Positions 49,078-61,530 are shown, counted from the first letter of the stretch. The stretch is 64,000 nt of DNA from Siphlonurus alternatus (GCA_949825025.1 OX463784.1:14737283-14801282); one strand, 5' to 3'. Notes: generated from the sequence alone by a model not told the origin. Numbers and translations: made by a program.

Positions 49078-52000
49078 GTGAGTACGAAATAGTTGTAATG
49101 TGATTTCGAAGTAGTGGCTTTTTTTTATAAAGTAATATTTTTATTTTTAAATATACAGTAAAATGTAGGTATGTGTATTGCTACGTATGCCTTATATATT
49201 ATTCGTTGTAATTTTTTTTATTTCATTTCAATTTTTTAAACAAAAATATGAAGCTATACTATGCATCTTTTTAACAAAAAAAAACTTGGGACAAATCCAA
49301 TTTTCGGTCTATATTGTACGTATAGTAACAGATGGATAATGTTATTTGTCCTAATTATATATATATAATTTTGAACAATTCGCTTCTTTGTAATAATGAA
49401 GTATGTAATTTTCCTATACTCAAGGGTCGTTCACTGTTTCATTATAAAAAACGTGCATTTAACGAATTTGATTTAATACCATATAACAGACAAGACATAT
49501 CTTTTAATTTAAAAAATAAGAATCATAAAATAAATATTATTTTATAAATTTAGGTGGTTGCATAATCATTATTTATTATATCAGGCTAGAAGTAGTTTTT
49601 ATTTTAATTTTTATTTAATTTTTTTATAATTTTTATTTGTATTAACGTTGTATTTTTTATATCTTGTAATCTTAATGATTTGAACAATTTTTACAATCTG
49701 AATAACATTGAAATTATTTATAGAATATTATTTTATTTACTTATTTTGTATGCTATTTTAGTACAGTATGTATAATAAATGCGTAATATGCGTAATGTAA
49801 TTAATAAGTCATAAATTTCTTCTGATAACAATATAAGTTTCGTTAGTATTATATTTATCTATAAAAATAATTATTTTTAATATCATAAAATTAGTACAAA
49901 AATTAAAATTCTAGTCAAAAATAAATATTTAGTTCAAATTCACATTAACTTACTTGTTAGTAATCTTACTGTTATGTTATATAAACTATTTCTTGTCAAC
50001 AAAAATTCTAAAGTCTTTCTATTTCAGATAATGTACATCCCAGTGCCAAATTGTTAACTTCTTCAACCATTATATATTGTATATTATTATGTATTAGAGC
50101 CTTAGGTATCCAATTATTTATGTACTTCAATTTAACATGTTAAAATATTATAATTCATGTATTCAAAAAAACAAATATTTTCATTAACCATGTAAAATTC
50201 TATGGCTAAAGAGGGACTAAATTCCCTAAATAGCCTCAGCCCTTGAGGCTGAATGTACAATGAATAAATAATGTAATTGGTAAATTGGTAACTAATAGGT
50301 TAAGAGGTTAACTAAAAAATTGAATGTTCTATTGTTTGCAGCCAAGGACGTGCTGTCTCGTCTCGTGGTTGACCTGGCGAGGTCGATGACCTCAGATGAC
50401 CTTGACCGAGAGGACGAGGCATGGAACTGCCCATGTGACGTCATCATCGAGGATTTTCTGCAAAATGTGAGTATAAACATTATTACTTGTTTTAACTTTT
50501 TAATTATTTAATAATGTATTATTTTTGTTTAAAATTTATCGATGTATTTTTTAAAAAAAAGTTAAAAATAATTAAAATGTAGCAACAATAATTTCATTGA
50601 ACCAAAATGAAAAGAAAATTAAAATAATATTCAAAATAAATTTTATAATAATATTTTTATAAATTTAGAATATTCCAATTCGTAACTTAAGTTTGCAAAA
50701 GTAAATATCGTGAAATCACTGGTTGTGTCCTTTTTTGACAACAAATAAACAATTATGAATTCAATCCAATAAATTTAACACCAATTCTTACAATTAGTAT
50801 CATAAAACGTTTAAGATGTTTATACATACAATTATGCGTTTTTAACTTACTTTTAAACTACTTAAAATGGCGTATTTCTATACTGGATGAGTACACTTCC
50901 TTTATATAATTTTACCTATCCTGTGATATCCGTATTTACCCAATACCCTAACATTCAAGTTTCAGGTAATGAAAATAATTATATTCTTATATTCTGAACC
51001 TATTGTTAAAATCTCCTAAAGAATAATTCACAGTTTCCTTGACTTTAAATTATAGCTCGCAACTCATATATACCAAACGGGTCTAATCCTCCACAGGAAC
51101 TACATATCTGGTTCCATTGACACCTATAATAACTCATTAAAGCATAATATTATTGATAATGTACAAATTAAGCAAAACCAGAACGGGGCAATTTCCTAAA
51201 CTCTGTCCTCACCATTGTCATGTCCAGGAGGCGTTTTCCTCGCTGCCCGCCCACCTGCAGGATCTGATGCGAGGGATGTGCAATGACATCGGCTCCAACA
51301 TCGCAAACTTCCTGACCGACTATGGAGAGCTCGTCAAGTCAGACTGTCGCGTCGTGTTGTTGAAGCAACTGCAGAAATTGCTACTGGAGCAGGCCGGGGC
51401 GCTACCTATCTCGCGTGAGTGTGTTAAGATGGTCGTAATTTGGGGTGATAAGTAGACTTGTCACGATGTCATGTACACCACTGAACAAAACTTTCGTTAC
51501 ATCTGAGTCATTTCTGGGCCGCTCGCTGCGGAGGCGTGTTGAACTTAAAATGTTCGGTAATGGATTTGCAATCACTTCTCTTACCTCCCTAGTAATTTCA
51601 AACCATTAACTTCTACCGTACTAAAGTTGCAGCGTCCTCTAATTATTAATGTGTAATAAAAGCTTTCTCTTAAGGTATACATAACGGGGTTGTACGAACG
51701 TTTTCCCTACTCTATTTATCAGTATTGGCATGTATGGAAGTGTGGGGAGCTACTTATTGGAGGGAGGGAGGTGACAATGATCTTATATACCAACTGTGGA
51801 GAACAATCAAACATCGCTTTTTGTTGTTGTAATAGTTTGTTTCTTAAGAAAATTTTATACTGTTTTTGAAAATTTGAAATTTGTATACAATTTTTAATTT
51901 TAAGCTAGTATCACATGATACGATAATTATTGTTCTATTTATTGTTTACAATAAAATTCCATCTCCACACATGCAATTATTGGAGTTAAGCTTTCAAAGA

Positions 52001-54076
52001 AAATTTTCATGCAATGAAGACACAAATTGCTCTATGCAATGTGTTACCGGCTTTACAAGAAAACTTCAACTCCAAAATGAAGTTGGTATTTTACTGTAAA
52101 CCTGGAGTAAAAGTTATATTTAGTATAGAACTAAAATTCATAACTAATTAAATAACAATATTGGTGTAAAACCGGTGATTTTCAAGCGCCTGAAAACAGA
52201 CTTCCCGTTATACTTATCTGCTTAAAAAGTTGCATACATTTAAGGGGCTCTAAAATTTTCAGCGCTCGCCATGACCTCTAGCGGCGGCAATGGAACTTCA
52301 CCTCCAATGGCCATTGCCCCATGTGAAGATACAAAAGTCCCATCTCCAATACCTGGCACATCTAAAGACTACACAACTCCAACTCTTACAATCACATCTC
52401 TAGTTAATAATACAAAAAATATCTCTAAAGTTACTATTACACCTGACACTGTTAAAATTGAATCACCTAATGTTATTGCTACAATTACAACCAATAATAA
52501 AAGTGATACACCAACATCAACTTATACTATTACTCTTGGAACACCTAAACAAAACAACAATGAAACTGATTCACCAATTCGTGTAACACCACCTAAAATT
52601 AATAACAATGATGAAATGACACAAATTAAAGCACCAAAAAGACCATCACCAAAAGCAATAATTAAAGCTGGTGCAATTGTAGTTACTGATATAATTGCAT
52701 CAAGTATGTATGCCACTTCAGCTACTCTCATGTATGGAGCAGTGTTAGGACAAAATAATTTACCAAGACCTCTAGCGACAACATTGCCAACTACAGCCAG
52801 GACATCCCTGATGGTCGATGGTTATGTGAGACCCTGGAATGTCCCAGGTCTAAGCAACAAGAGAATGGTGACTAAACGCAAGTCTGGGGCATCAGCTGAT
52901 TACATGAAACCTACCCTCTCGTCTGCTAATAAAGTTAGAGGTACGTAATATGAATCTACCTACAAATTATGTTATTTATACTTTTTGAATTTGATAGAAT
53001 AATTTATTAGTTTTATTACTTTCCATATTTAAATATTGTGTTAGTATAATGTACAAGACTGAAAGGAAGTTATTATTCTTTTGCTCACAAATAACACATT
53101 TTGTATATTTATTATATAAATTTGTTATCATTTAACAAAGGTATTTAAATTAAAATTACTTCATTCAATTCATTGCGAAGCATCGCACTTTATTCTGTTT
53201 TTGATAGTTACCTTCCAGTTTAATGGTACACTTGAGTATTGAACTTATTTTAAATAAAAATAATAAAAATTAAGTGTAAAACAAAACATCATTATTGAAA
53301 AAATCACCTTTTAATTAGTAAAAAAGATGAAATTAATACAAAGAAAAATAATAAAATAAATTTAATCAACTTAAATTTTAAAAATGTGTATTTAAATTGT
53401 TAAAGAAAAGTTAACATATTAAAAAATTGTTTTATGCCTGCATGCATGGTCTTATTTTGCAATATTATGCCCTGTATATTCATACTGAAATACCGTTTAT
53501 CTGATAGAGAGTTTCATTAATAAAATATAAATAGAACTCCCCAATATTCTTCATATGACACAATAACAATTAATTATTTCTAATGGGCGCGATTCACGAA
53601 GCAGTTAGCCAGGTTTCTAACCACGTTAAGCTTAACCACGTTTAACTATACCTGCAATGTTTTACGTGTTAAACGACCCTAGTTAAACGTGGTTAAGCTG
53701 AACGTGGTTAGAAACTTGGCTAACTGTTTCGTGAATCGCACCCATTATTTCTAATTAAAATCGTGCGTTATCGTTGCTAAATTACTAAATCATAAAAATT
53801 AATTATCGTGAAAGACAATTTGATCTAATCCGTTTATTTTCCTCAGATCGTCCTTCTGGAGCCGAGGGTCCTCAGGTCAAGGTCAAAGGTCATCCTCCAC
53901 TATGTCCTCTACTTCCTGAAGGTAACGAGTGTTGCGTCTGCCTGAGTAACAAGCGGGAGGTCGCCTTCAACCCTTGTGGACACACCATCTGCTGCAAGAC
54001 ATGCGCAGAGCCACTGCGCAAGTGTCCAATGTGTCGCAAGGATATCAGCGTGGTTCTCACTTTGTATATGTCCTAA
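48927..54076 (+). CDS. RING-finger E3 ubiquitin ligase, five exons, ~456 aa
   Basis: Joined from 48,927-49,077, 50,342-50,466, 51,228-51,414, 52,263-52,940 and 53,847-54,076. All four introns are GT-AG and every junction phase agrees. Residues 1-156 are predicted helical (GEWRLVRGLQVVLIARKL; DLMRGMCNDIGSNIANFL). Residues 157-380 are a disordered Thr/Ser/Pro/Asn-rich linker. The end is a C3HC4 RING (CCVCLSNKREVAFNPCGH, CKTCAEPLRKCPMC), then the stop. RING proteins of this type bind an E2 enzyme and transfer ubiquitin; substrate and precise family are not recognised. The start used is the ATG at 48,927; an earlier in-frame ATG at 48,882 would add 15 residues if the exon begins at the acceptor near 48,828. 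Upstream coding exons cannot be excluded. Confidence 0.85.
50342..50466 (+). CDS. RING gene, coding exon 2
   Basis: From acceptor TTGTTTGCAG to donor AAT|GTGAGT. It adds an acidic helical segment (KDVLSRLVVDLARSM ... DDLDREDEAW) with two cysteines. Confidence 0.85.
51228..51414 (+). CDS. RING gene, coding exon 3
   Basis: From acceptor CATGTCCAG to donor TCGC|GTGAGT. It codes 62 residues, Leu-rich and helical (LKQLQKLLLEQAGALPIS near the end). GC-rich against an AT-rich intron background. Confidence 0.85.
52263..52940 (+). CDS. RING gene, coding exon 4 (low-complexity linker)
   Basis: From acceptor AAAATTTTCAG to donor AGAG|GTACGT, 225 codons. The central two thirds is Thr/Asn/Ile/Ser/Pro-rich and built from A/T-ending codons; both ends return to GC-richer codons. 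The ATG at 52,271 is an internal methionine, not a start. Confidence 0.85.
53585..53743. mobile_element. Tourist-like hairpin MITE, GATTCACGAA family, copy 2
   Basis: GGGCGCGATTCACGAAGCAG and the complement CTGTTTCGTGAATCGCACCC bound inner inverted blocks (AAGCTTAACCACGTTTAACT and complement). It lies inside the last intron of the RING gene, 104 bases before the RING exon. Same family as 15,175-15,329. Confidence 0.85.
53847..54076 (+). CDS. RING gene, terminal coding exon with the RING domain
   Basis: Acceptor TTTTCCTCAG, then 75 residues to TAA at 54,074-54,076. Zinc ligands in order: C-x2-C, C-x-H, C-x2-C and C-x2-C (VCLSNKREVAFNPCGHTICC; CPMCRKDI), all present, so ligase activity is plausible. 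A short hydrophobic tail (SVVLTLYMS) follows. The spacing resembles RINGs at the C terminus of mind-bomb and neuralized type ligases, but that is only a resemblance. Confidence 0.9.
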
Positions 54077-54668
54077 ACTTTAGTCTCATTGAATCCACAG
54101 AGCAATTCAAGTCAGCTGATTTGCAAGTCTTCTACAATCATATTAAACCATTTGAAAATTAACAATGCGTTTTAAAATTATAGCATATAGTAACTTGATG
54201 AATTCTTGTTTCAAATTTAGAGGACCCGGGGGGGGGGAGAGAATTTCATTCAAATATAATATACAGTAACTTTACAAAGATTGTCAATACTTTTAACATG
54301 GTGGTTTATGGAGAAAAAATTACCAACAATGAGATGTAAGGTGTCTCATTTCTTAAGGTACTCATATTATACTCACAGTCTTTTTAATTATATTGATAAT
54401 ATTCAAAATCAATGAAGATTTAAATATGTTGTAAATATTTGTCATTAATTAACTTATAATATGCATGCAAGTGACGTATTTTCTTGTTTGTTTCTACTGT
54501 ATTTAAATTATATTTTTTTATATTTAATGTTATGAAAATTGTAGATTAACAACATTTAAATTCAACATTGCATTATTTTTAGGTACTTCTTTATTTTTAG
54601 TGCATAATTTTTGTCTTCTCTTTTTAAGACATACAGCAAATGCTTAAACGTAATGTGCCTGAAATAAA
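54077..54668 (+). terminator. 3' UTR and poly(A) signal of the RING gene
   Basis: AT-rich untranslated region after the stop, ending in AATAAA at 54,663-54,668. A G-run lies near 54,229-54,237. Confidence 0.45.
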
Positions 54669-54845
54669 AACAAGAAATTTCTATTGTTAAAATTATTTTG
54701 TAAATTATAATACATCATTTCAATATATTATACATTTATATTTTAAAAACTGAATGATTTTTAATAACTAAATTAGCTGATTATATATTTTGATGGATTT
54801 TTTAAATGTCTTAACTGAAATGATTCCTGTATTAATCGTCAATTG

Positions 54846-55175
54846 CAATGGAGTAATGTCCTCAATTTTTTTTATTGCAGAAATGGATAGAGGGTGAAAA
54901 GTTATGCTACCCTGATTTTTTTCCGATTTTTTAGAGCCCGGGAAGTATTTTTAAAAAATTATTGAAATTCCTATTTGTGACGTCACGCGGCGTCAAGCCC
55001 TATCTTTTTCTTAAGGAGCGGCGTCTCGTGACGTCACAAAAAGAACTTTCAATAATTTTTTAAAAATAGTTTCCGGGCTCTAAAAAATCTGAAAAAAATC
55101 AGGGTAGCATAAAGCATAACTTTGCACCCTCTATCCATTTCTGCAATAAAAAAAATGGAGGACAATACTCCATTG
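54846..55175. mobile_element. Hairpin MITE with CRE-like core, copy 2
   Basis: Nearly the same sequence as 37,901-38,220, including the outer arms (CAATGGAGTAATGTCCTC / complement), the inner GATAGAGGGTG arms and two TGACGTCA octamers around the loop. It sits just beyond the 3' end of the RING gene. Confidence 0.85.
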
Positions 55176-56157
55176 TTAAAGTATTAAATTATATAGATAT
55201 TGTGTAGATTATATTTATAAACTATTGAGCGTATTTTTTTAATGAAATAAAATTCTTTTGAACTGATATGTATGAGTCTTCATTGCATTACAAAACTAAG
55301 AAGCACTTTTTTTTTCGAATAAAAATTGGTTGTTCAAGACAACATAGATCACGCCGTCAGTAATAATACGTATTAAAAAATATGAAAACACAAAATATAA
55401 GCAATAAAAACTGTCATAAATCTATCTTTGCACTGTCATATGAAGTCGATTTTTTGAAATTTCTTAATCTTTTTATATTAGTGTTATATATATAATGCAT
55501 TTAAGTATTTTTTTACTACAGTTTCAATGCCTAATTTCTAAGGCATCCCAGGCTAATAAATATACGTGAAATATTATTGGATTTTTGATTCTATCCTCAA
55601 CTGATTAGCTTTTTTTAATTAAATGTTTTCTAAAATAACAATTAAATCGTGTCAGTAAGTGCAAAAAACATTGTCAAAAAATTAATGTCATAAATAATTT
55701 AAATTTATTTATTAAATAATATGTAATAATGAGAAAAATATTTTAAGAATCCTTGTTTTTTTTAATACTGAAGTAAATATATTTTTTAATAAATTTAACA
55801 GTCTAAATCTAAATCAAAATCTAACAAAATTTTCGTGATAGGTAAATGATATTTTGGTAAAAATAAAATCTATTACATATGCACTTTCAAGATTGATATT
55901 TTAATATAATTAAAAAAAAATGCATCTAAATATGAACATTAATTTTTAATAACCTCTCTTATCAGCAATTTCAGTGATAACCTGCCATAACGATGATCTA
56001 TCTCTACAGTTATCAAATCAACAGAAACTGTATTGGTGTCCTACTTTATCTTAACTCCCCACTCTTACGTGGCCGCCTTTCTCTTCACACGTGACGTTTG
56101 GAGCCATGCATTGCCAAAGATAACAAAACTTATAGAACTTTCATCCTACAGTATCTT
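55176..56157. other. AT-rich non-coding stretch
   Basis: No gene seen before the tRNA. 56,040-56,110 is GC-richer and may be upstream context of the tRNA gene. Confidence 0.45.
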
Positions 56158-56229
56158 GGCTCGGTGGTCTAGGGGTATGATTCTCGCTTAGGGTGCGAGA
56201 GGTCCCGGGTTCAAATCCCGGCCGAGCCC
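56158..56229 (+). tRNA. tRNA-Pro (AGG)
   Basis: A full 72-base cloverleaf: acceptor GGCTCGG/CCGAGCC with discriminator C, A box TGGTCTAGGGGTA, anticodon stem CTCGC/GCGAG around loop TTAGGGT (anticodon AGG), and T-arm CCGGGTTCAAATCCCGG with the B box. A T-run follows within ten bases as pol III terminator. There is no intron. It looks functional. Confidence 0.95.
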
Positions 56230-56235
56230 ATGTCC

Positions 56236-56244
56236 TTTTTTTTT
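56236..56244 (+). terminator. Pol III terminator of tRNA-Pro
   Basis: An uninterrupted T-run directly after the tRNA gene on the coding strand. Confidence 0.85.
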
Positions 56245-56734
56245 AATGTTTTCTAATAGTATTGCAACTTAATTCAATATGGTATGTAATGTATTATTAT
56301 TATTATTTATCTTGAACAGATTATTTGTTGCCAATTTTTAGCACTTTTAAAGCCTTTTATTTTATTCATTAATTTAGTAACTATATATGATGTATCCTTC
56401 TGCACTCCCATCTACAGAATAGATTGGTTACAAACACCGTAAATGATTAGGCTGTTAGATTTTTTTTAATATTTTTTAATAGTTTATATATAAGGAACAT
56501 AATCATTCCTTGCTTATTAAAATGTTCAACTTATTTCATACTTTTAGTTGCAAACAAACAATAAGTTCACAAATAAATAAATAAAAATATTAAAAAAAAT
56601 AGTAAAATTATATTTTGCAATATTATAATTAGGTAACAAAACTTGAATTGTCCCAAATAAGAACATTAATTTTTATATTAAATTATAACTACCTTTCACA
56701 TGCATGTGCAACATCCCTCGTCAATCATTATTAA

Positions 56735-56843
<109 letters not shown>

Positions 56844-58704
56844 TTTTGAAGTCCATTGTCTTAAATTATTAAGATATTTAGTATAGGTATTTTTCCAGAC
56901 TTTAGAGATGTACGTACCCCTCGCTCAGGTAATTTTAGGGCTGTGATAAAATTGGCATGTCTATTCCTATTTCAAGTGCTTTTATATATTTGGAATTGAC
57001 GAATAAAGTTTAAATTTGACATTTGCATATAAATTATAATTTGTAAATATACTGTCACAATCAATAACTTTTTCTAGTATTATCAGCTCACTTAGATGTC
57101 AGTCGCTGTCCTATAAGAGAATTAATTCCGTGATATTTTAGAAATACTGTCAAGTGTATGTACGTGGTCGACATGCAGGTGCATGCAATATTATATCGAT
57201 CATTCCATGGTACAGAGCTAGTAATAGTGGGACAGAGCTATTGGTGCAGTGCGTGCACTTTGTTATTCTAAATTTGACTGCAACTGCATATGAGCAGTTT
57301 AGTAAGAGGAGGGTTAAAATCTGCTGTGAATTTCATTTGCTCGGGTGACATATTTTCATTATTTGGGAGGGTACAGAGCTCACAGTCCTTACGACCATTC
57401 TATCTGAGATTTTCATTGTTCCCTCAGGTTACAAAGTCAAATGTTATGTTCCCACCAATGGCATGGGGGCAAAATAACCTAACTTACCCCTTCCTTCAAG
57501 TTTAAGGAAAACCAGCCTTAATAATATTAAGAATATACCAACCAATTTTCTATTAAAATACGTAATTAACGTTTAATCTCAGTAACTTTGGAATCAAAGA
57601 ATATTTCCCTGCAAACGAATCGAATGAAATAAATTTTTAAAAAGTCGATAATGTTCTAAAACTTAATCGCTTATGGTTTGAGCAAATTCAGTCTTGCAGT
57701 TTTCTTAAAACAGCTCCATTTCCGGTTTCTACCTCAGTTTTCACAAAACTGATAAGACAGATTCGCTTCAAAATTTATATGCCACCTATTAATGGTGAGT
57801 TCCAAGTCCCCTGCAATTCTTGTTGCATTCAGACACTACGATTGCGAGATATCAATCTACTGAGATTCATCCTTAATTAAAAATAATTAAGTCAAATGTT
57901 GGAATAGTGAAGCATTGCTTAAGGAATATTCTAGTGACAGGGAGTTTTGGGAATATAAATTAAAAACATTGCATTTTTATAATCTTTATAACTTTTCAAA
58001 CTAAACTTGAGCATTGATATAATTATTATTTGAACAATTTGAAGATTGTTTTAATGTTGTTATAGCACCGTTTTTTCCCCTTAAGTGAAGTTTCAGTGAA
58101 GCTTGTGGTTCCTCTTTCTGCGACGATTAGCTGAAAAATATATGATTAACAAATTATGAGAAAATATTCAAAATGGCTTCAATAGAAGATTTGTTTCACA
58201 GGCTTGAAGATTTTGTCCCATTTGTTAATATTCAAGGCTAACATCACTAGACTACTAACATTGAAGCAATCATTCGTGTTTATAAAAAAAAAATCATAAT
58301 AATAATTAGTTACGTTATTAACTCGTATTTCATATCATATTTCATTTCCATTAACATTATCGAACACATTTAAATGTCCAAAACTGGAAGCGACTTTTGC
58401 TCCACAACGATTTGCGTGTTTTTGCTTTAATTAATATTGAACTACTATAATATTTATTTATAAATTCTTTATTATATAAAAAAATATATGAAATAATTTT
58501 CTTCAAAAAATATTTTTTTTTATAAAAAATTACAATTTATGTTTTATTTAATTTAAAACTGAGTTTATATTTTTTAAATTATTTTTTTCAACAATTTTTG
58601 ACGCGTTAACAATTTAATTTTTGACAAAATATTAATGTTTATCTTGCAAAGAAATTATGACAAAAAAATCGCTAATTTGTGATATCAACTAAATCTCAAC
58701 GTAC
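56844..58704. other. Non-coding stretch, probably Kal1 intron
   Basis: No exon recognised. 57,389-57,432 ('gaccattctatctgagattttcattgttccctcaggttacaa') matches the SINE core motif. It lies downstream of the Kal1 exon on that gene's strand, so it is likely intronic to it. Confidence 0.4.
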
Positions 58705-58840
58705 CAGTGACAGTGGTATTAAACACCACTCCAACCTTCTCGCTCTTGAGCCTCGCCTTGCCGAACTGCGAGAGGGCCTGGACTTGGAGGAAGTACTGAG
58801 CGTCCGGTTGTAGCTCTTTCAGGACGTAGCTGGTCGCGGA
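58705..58840 (-). CDS. Kal1 (anosmin-1 homologue), one fibronectin III exon
   Basis: An internal exon on the minus strand between acceptor ATTTTGCAG and donor ACTG|GTACGT, 45 codons plus one base. It reads SATSYVLKELQPDAQYFLQV then QALSQFGKARLKSEKVG and onward. This is the second half of a fibronectin III domain (the Y-x-L-x-x-L-x-P-x-x-x-Y hallmark) and closely follows anosmin-1, whose domain shares the LQPD...QA...G..RLKS.KV order. Anosmin is a secreted matrix protein with a WAP domain and several FNIII repeats that binds heparan sulfate and guides neurons. The other exons are not in view: 5' ones should lie beyond 58.9 kb or outside the window, and 3' ones were not identified. Another FNIII protein is the alternative. 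Confidence 0.75.
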
Positions 58841-60519
58841 CTGCAAAATGAGCACCAAGTTGCAGGTCAGGATGAAGTGTTTAAATAGGAAAACGCCATT
58901 ATAAGCTTGGAACTCAAGGGAAGGAAAAAATTATGTATTCGAACATGCGATCGCCCCTTCTTCCAAAAGGTCCCAAAATATATTGAAGGTGTTATCATGC
59001 CCCATCCGTCAACCCCCTCCCACTCCAAATTTTAACATTACGGGATAGGACACCGCTCCCCCCCCCCCCCCCAAGCCGCGAGCTGGAGCCGCCCCTGGAC
59101 ATGACCTGTTACTTGTCCCAGCATTCACTAGATTGGGATCGAGTTAAAACATGATTCAAATATGTATAATTTACATGATACATTTATAGTTCATTTTTAT
59201 TCATGTTATTGTTGTTAATGAAGCTAAACATGCTCTCTTAATGTCATATATTCTATATATTGATGTATATAATGATGTAATGACAACGTCTGAAAGGTTC
59301 TGGTCCTACTCTTTTTCACGTACCAAGTCCTGTAACATTTTCTCAATATAAAAATCTATTTCTTATGCACTTGACTTTACATCATTGTATCAATGGCTTT
59401 CTTATAATGACCTCGTTGAAATATCGTCTTACGCATCACGCATTATCATCCCCACGCAAGAAGCTCCTACGCACCACTTCAACCTTCGCATTTTTTCCTA
59501 GTTAAACCCGAACTTAAACGAAATATTATCGTGAATGTTCGGAAGTTAAGCAACCAATCAGGAGAGACATAACAAAATTGATTGAAGATGATTATATTTT
59601 TATGAGACATGGTTTACACTATCTGTTACATGGCTACCTAATGGAAAACAACAATAGACTATTGTTAGCTCCTTTATATCAATAAATTTTCTACGTATTT
59701 TCAAAAAAAACCTACGTCACTGAATTTGAGGAACTTCATTAATAAATTATATTATTATAGAGATGAACAAAATTATCTATCTTGCGATTCTTGCGTAACT
59801 TTGTAATTATTTACCTGCATTTTTCTCATACTAATTATGTAATTTACATGCCAGAAATATGTACAATTTTTTTTTTAAAAATACTTTTGTTTTAGTGAGT
59901 AATTTGCTGGTGATTAAAGATTTATCATTATAATTCCTTCACAATATAATGATGTAGATTAAGTGCATCTAAAAGGTGATTGATGGCAAAGTACTAAAAT
60001 TGCTGACCATCCTAACTGATGTTTCTAAGGTTCCCTCTTTCAAAACAAGACTGGGATTGCTGGGATTGATTCCTAGGCTATGAGAGCCCAGGTTTGAATC
60101 AGGTCCACAAAACCTTAAATAATGATAGAGCCGGAAAGTTGAAGTTATCGTCAGTATCGTCACGTGATCAGTATAACGGTCCAGCTGTTTTCAGACTATA
60201 ATGGAACGCGTCCCAAATTTGGAACAGTGAGATTTTTCGTCTGGGACTTTATGAAAATCAGGTAATGACGACCAAGGCTATATTGTTAATAAGGTAGGGA
60301 AATAGGAAAGCAGTGGGGGAAAAAAATGGGACATCATCTTTGAATTGAATATTATCTGGGACTTGTGTCAAACAGTTTGAAAAACGCTGGAAAACTGGGT
60401 TCAGTTGAGATATTATATTAAACATCACCACCAACTTTTTTTTTTTTATTCATTCTAATGATCATTTTTCTTTGATTTTCCTACATAAAATAAATGTTTT
60501 TACCAATTGACATTGACTC
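58841..60519. other. Non-coding stretch with repeat remnants
   Basis: 59,060-59,074 is a C-run next to a GC-rich repeat tail. 59,955-60,120 is a diverged partial copy of the SINE at 60,520 ('ggtgattgatggcaaag ... gctgaccatcctaactgatgtttc'). No exon seen. Confidence 0.5.
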
Positions 60520-60882
60520 ATTGACTCTTGACGCAGTGGTATGCGCCTCTGATTCGTAATCGGATGGTCGTGAGTTCGATCCCAGCCAGGCACCATCAAA
60601 CTTTTCATAAGTGGCATTTGCTAAAGAACACCCACTCGTGCGTCCGGGAGGTGATTGATAGCATCCTCCATCAATTGCCGACCATCCTGACTGAGGTTTC
60701 CTCAGTCACAACCAGGTGAATGCTGGGATGGATTGCTTTTAATTAGGCCATAGCCACCCCGGTTAGGAAGGGACCCACAAAAGTAGGGTCTACGAAGAGC
60801 CAGGAGGTTAATAAATTCAATTCAGTCACTAAATTGTGGCCAGTACCCTACAACAGGGTTCAGTTAAAAAGCTAAAGGGTAC
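60520..60882 (+). mobile_element. tRNA-derived SINE, full-length copy
   Basis: The head resembles a tRNA: A box ACGCAGTGGT, an anticodon-arm-like TCTGA-TTCGTAA-TCGGA (anticodon position CGT, threonine) and B box GAGTTCGATCCC. The body carries CTCGTGCGTCCGGGAGGTGA, GACCATCCTGACTGAGGTTT and CCACAAAAGTAGGGTC. The 3' end is GTTCAGTTAAAAAGC. An opposite-strand copy at 63,759-64,000 confirms the 3' boundary. The 63-codon frame across it is not a gene. Confidence 0.8.
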
Positions 60883-61530
60883 CATTTAATCAATTGTCTG
60901 AAAAGATATTATTATATATGATTTGCTCGGACAATAATTAAGTAATAATATGTAACATCTATTTTTAAAATGTAAATATCAAATATATTGATTCAAAAGA
61001 GCATATTTTCTGTTATCTAAGTCATGCAGTTGCAATTTTTGAGTTTAAATAAATCCAGTCATTTACACTGAGGCAAGCCTTGAATTATCGGAAGCATTGC
61101 ATTCTTTTTTATTTCTTAATTTATCAAACACTACAGTAAAAGACTGGACAATTGTCAGTCCTGTTTAAAAATAATGGAGTATAAGCAACAAAAACAAGCT
61201 ACAAATTAATGATTAAAAATATATCAAAATAATTTAAAATTAACATACAAAATTCTTAAAAGCTTCCTTTAACAATACAACTTGAGTGCACTTTTAATGC
61301 ACTATGAAATGATATCAAATATCATCTGATTCTTACATTAACCTAGATATTATAGATCTTATACTTATATCAACCCACCCTTATACTATATATTTCTAAA
61401 TCATTGCTCCCTACCTACACTATAATATGACATTGATAGTAGGTTATTTCTGCTTTGTTCTACTACCTGGTAGAAGGCGCACTGACCAACCATTATCAGT
61501 TGATTGACATATCAATGACGACGCAAAGAC

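Noticed and set aside
56158..56229. Possible SINE head
   Set aside because: The cloverleaf is complete, the anticodon arm is intact and a pol III terminator follows at once, so a true tRNA-Pro gene fits better.
60528..60719. 63-codon plus-strand frame
   Set aside because: It lies inside the tRNA-derived SINE.
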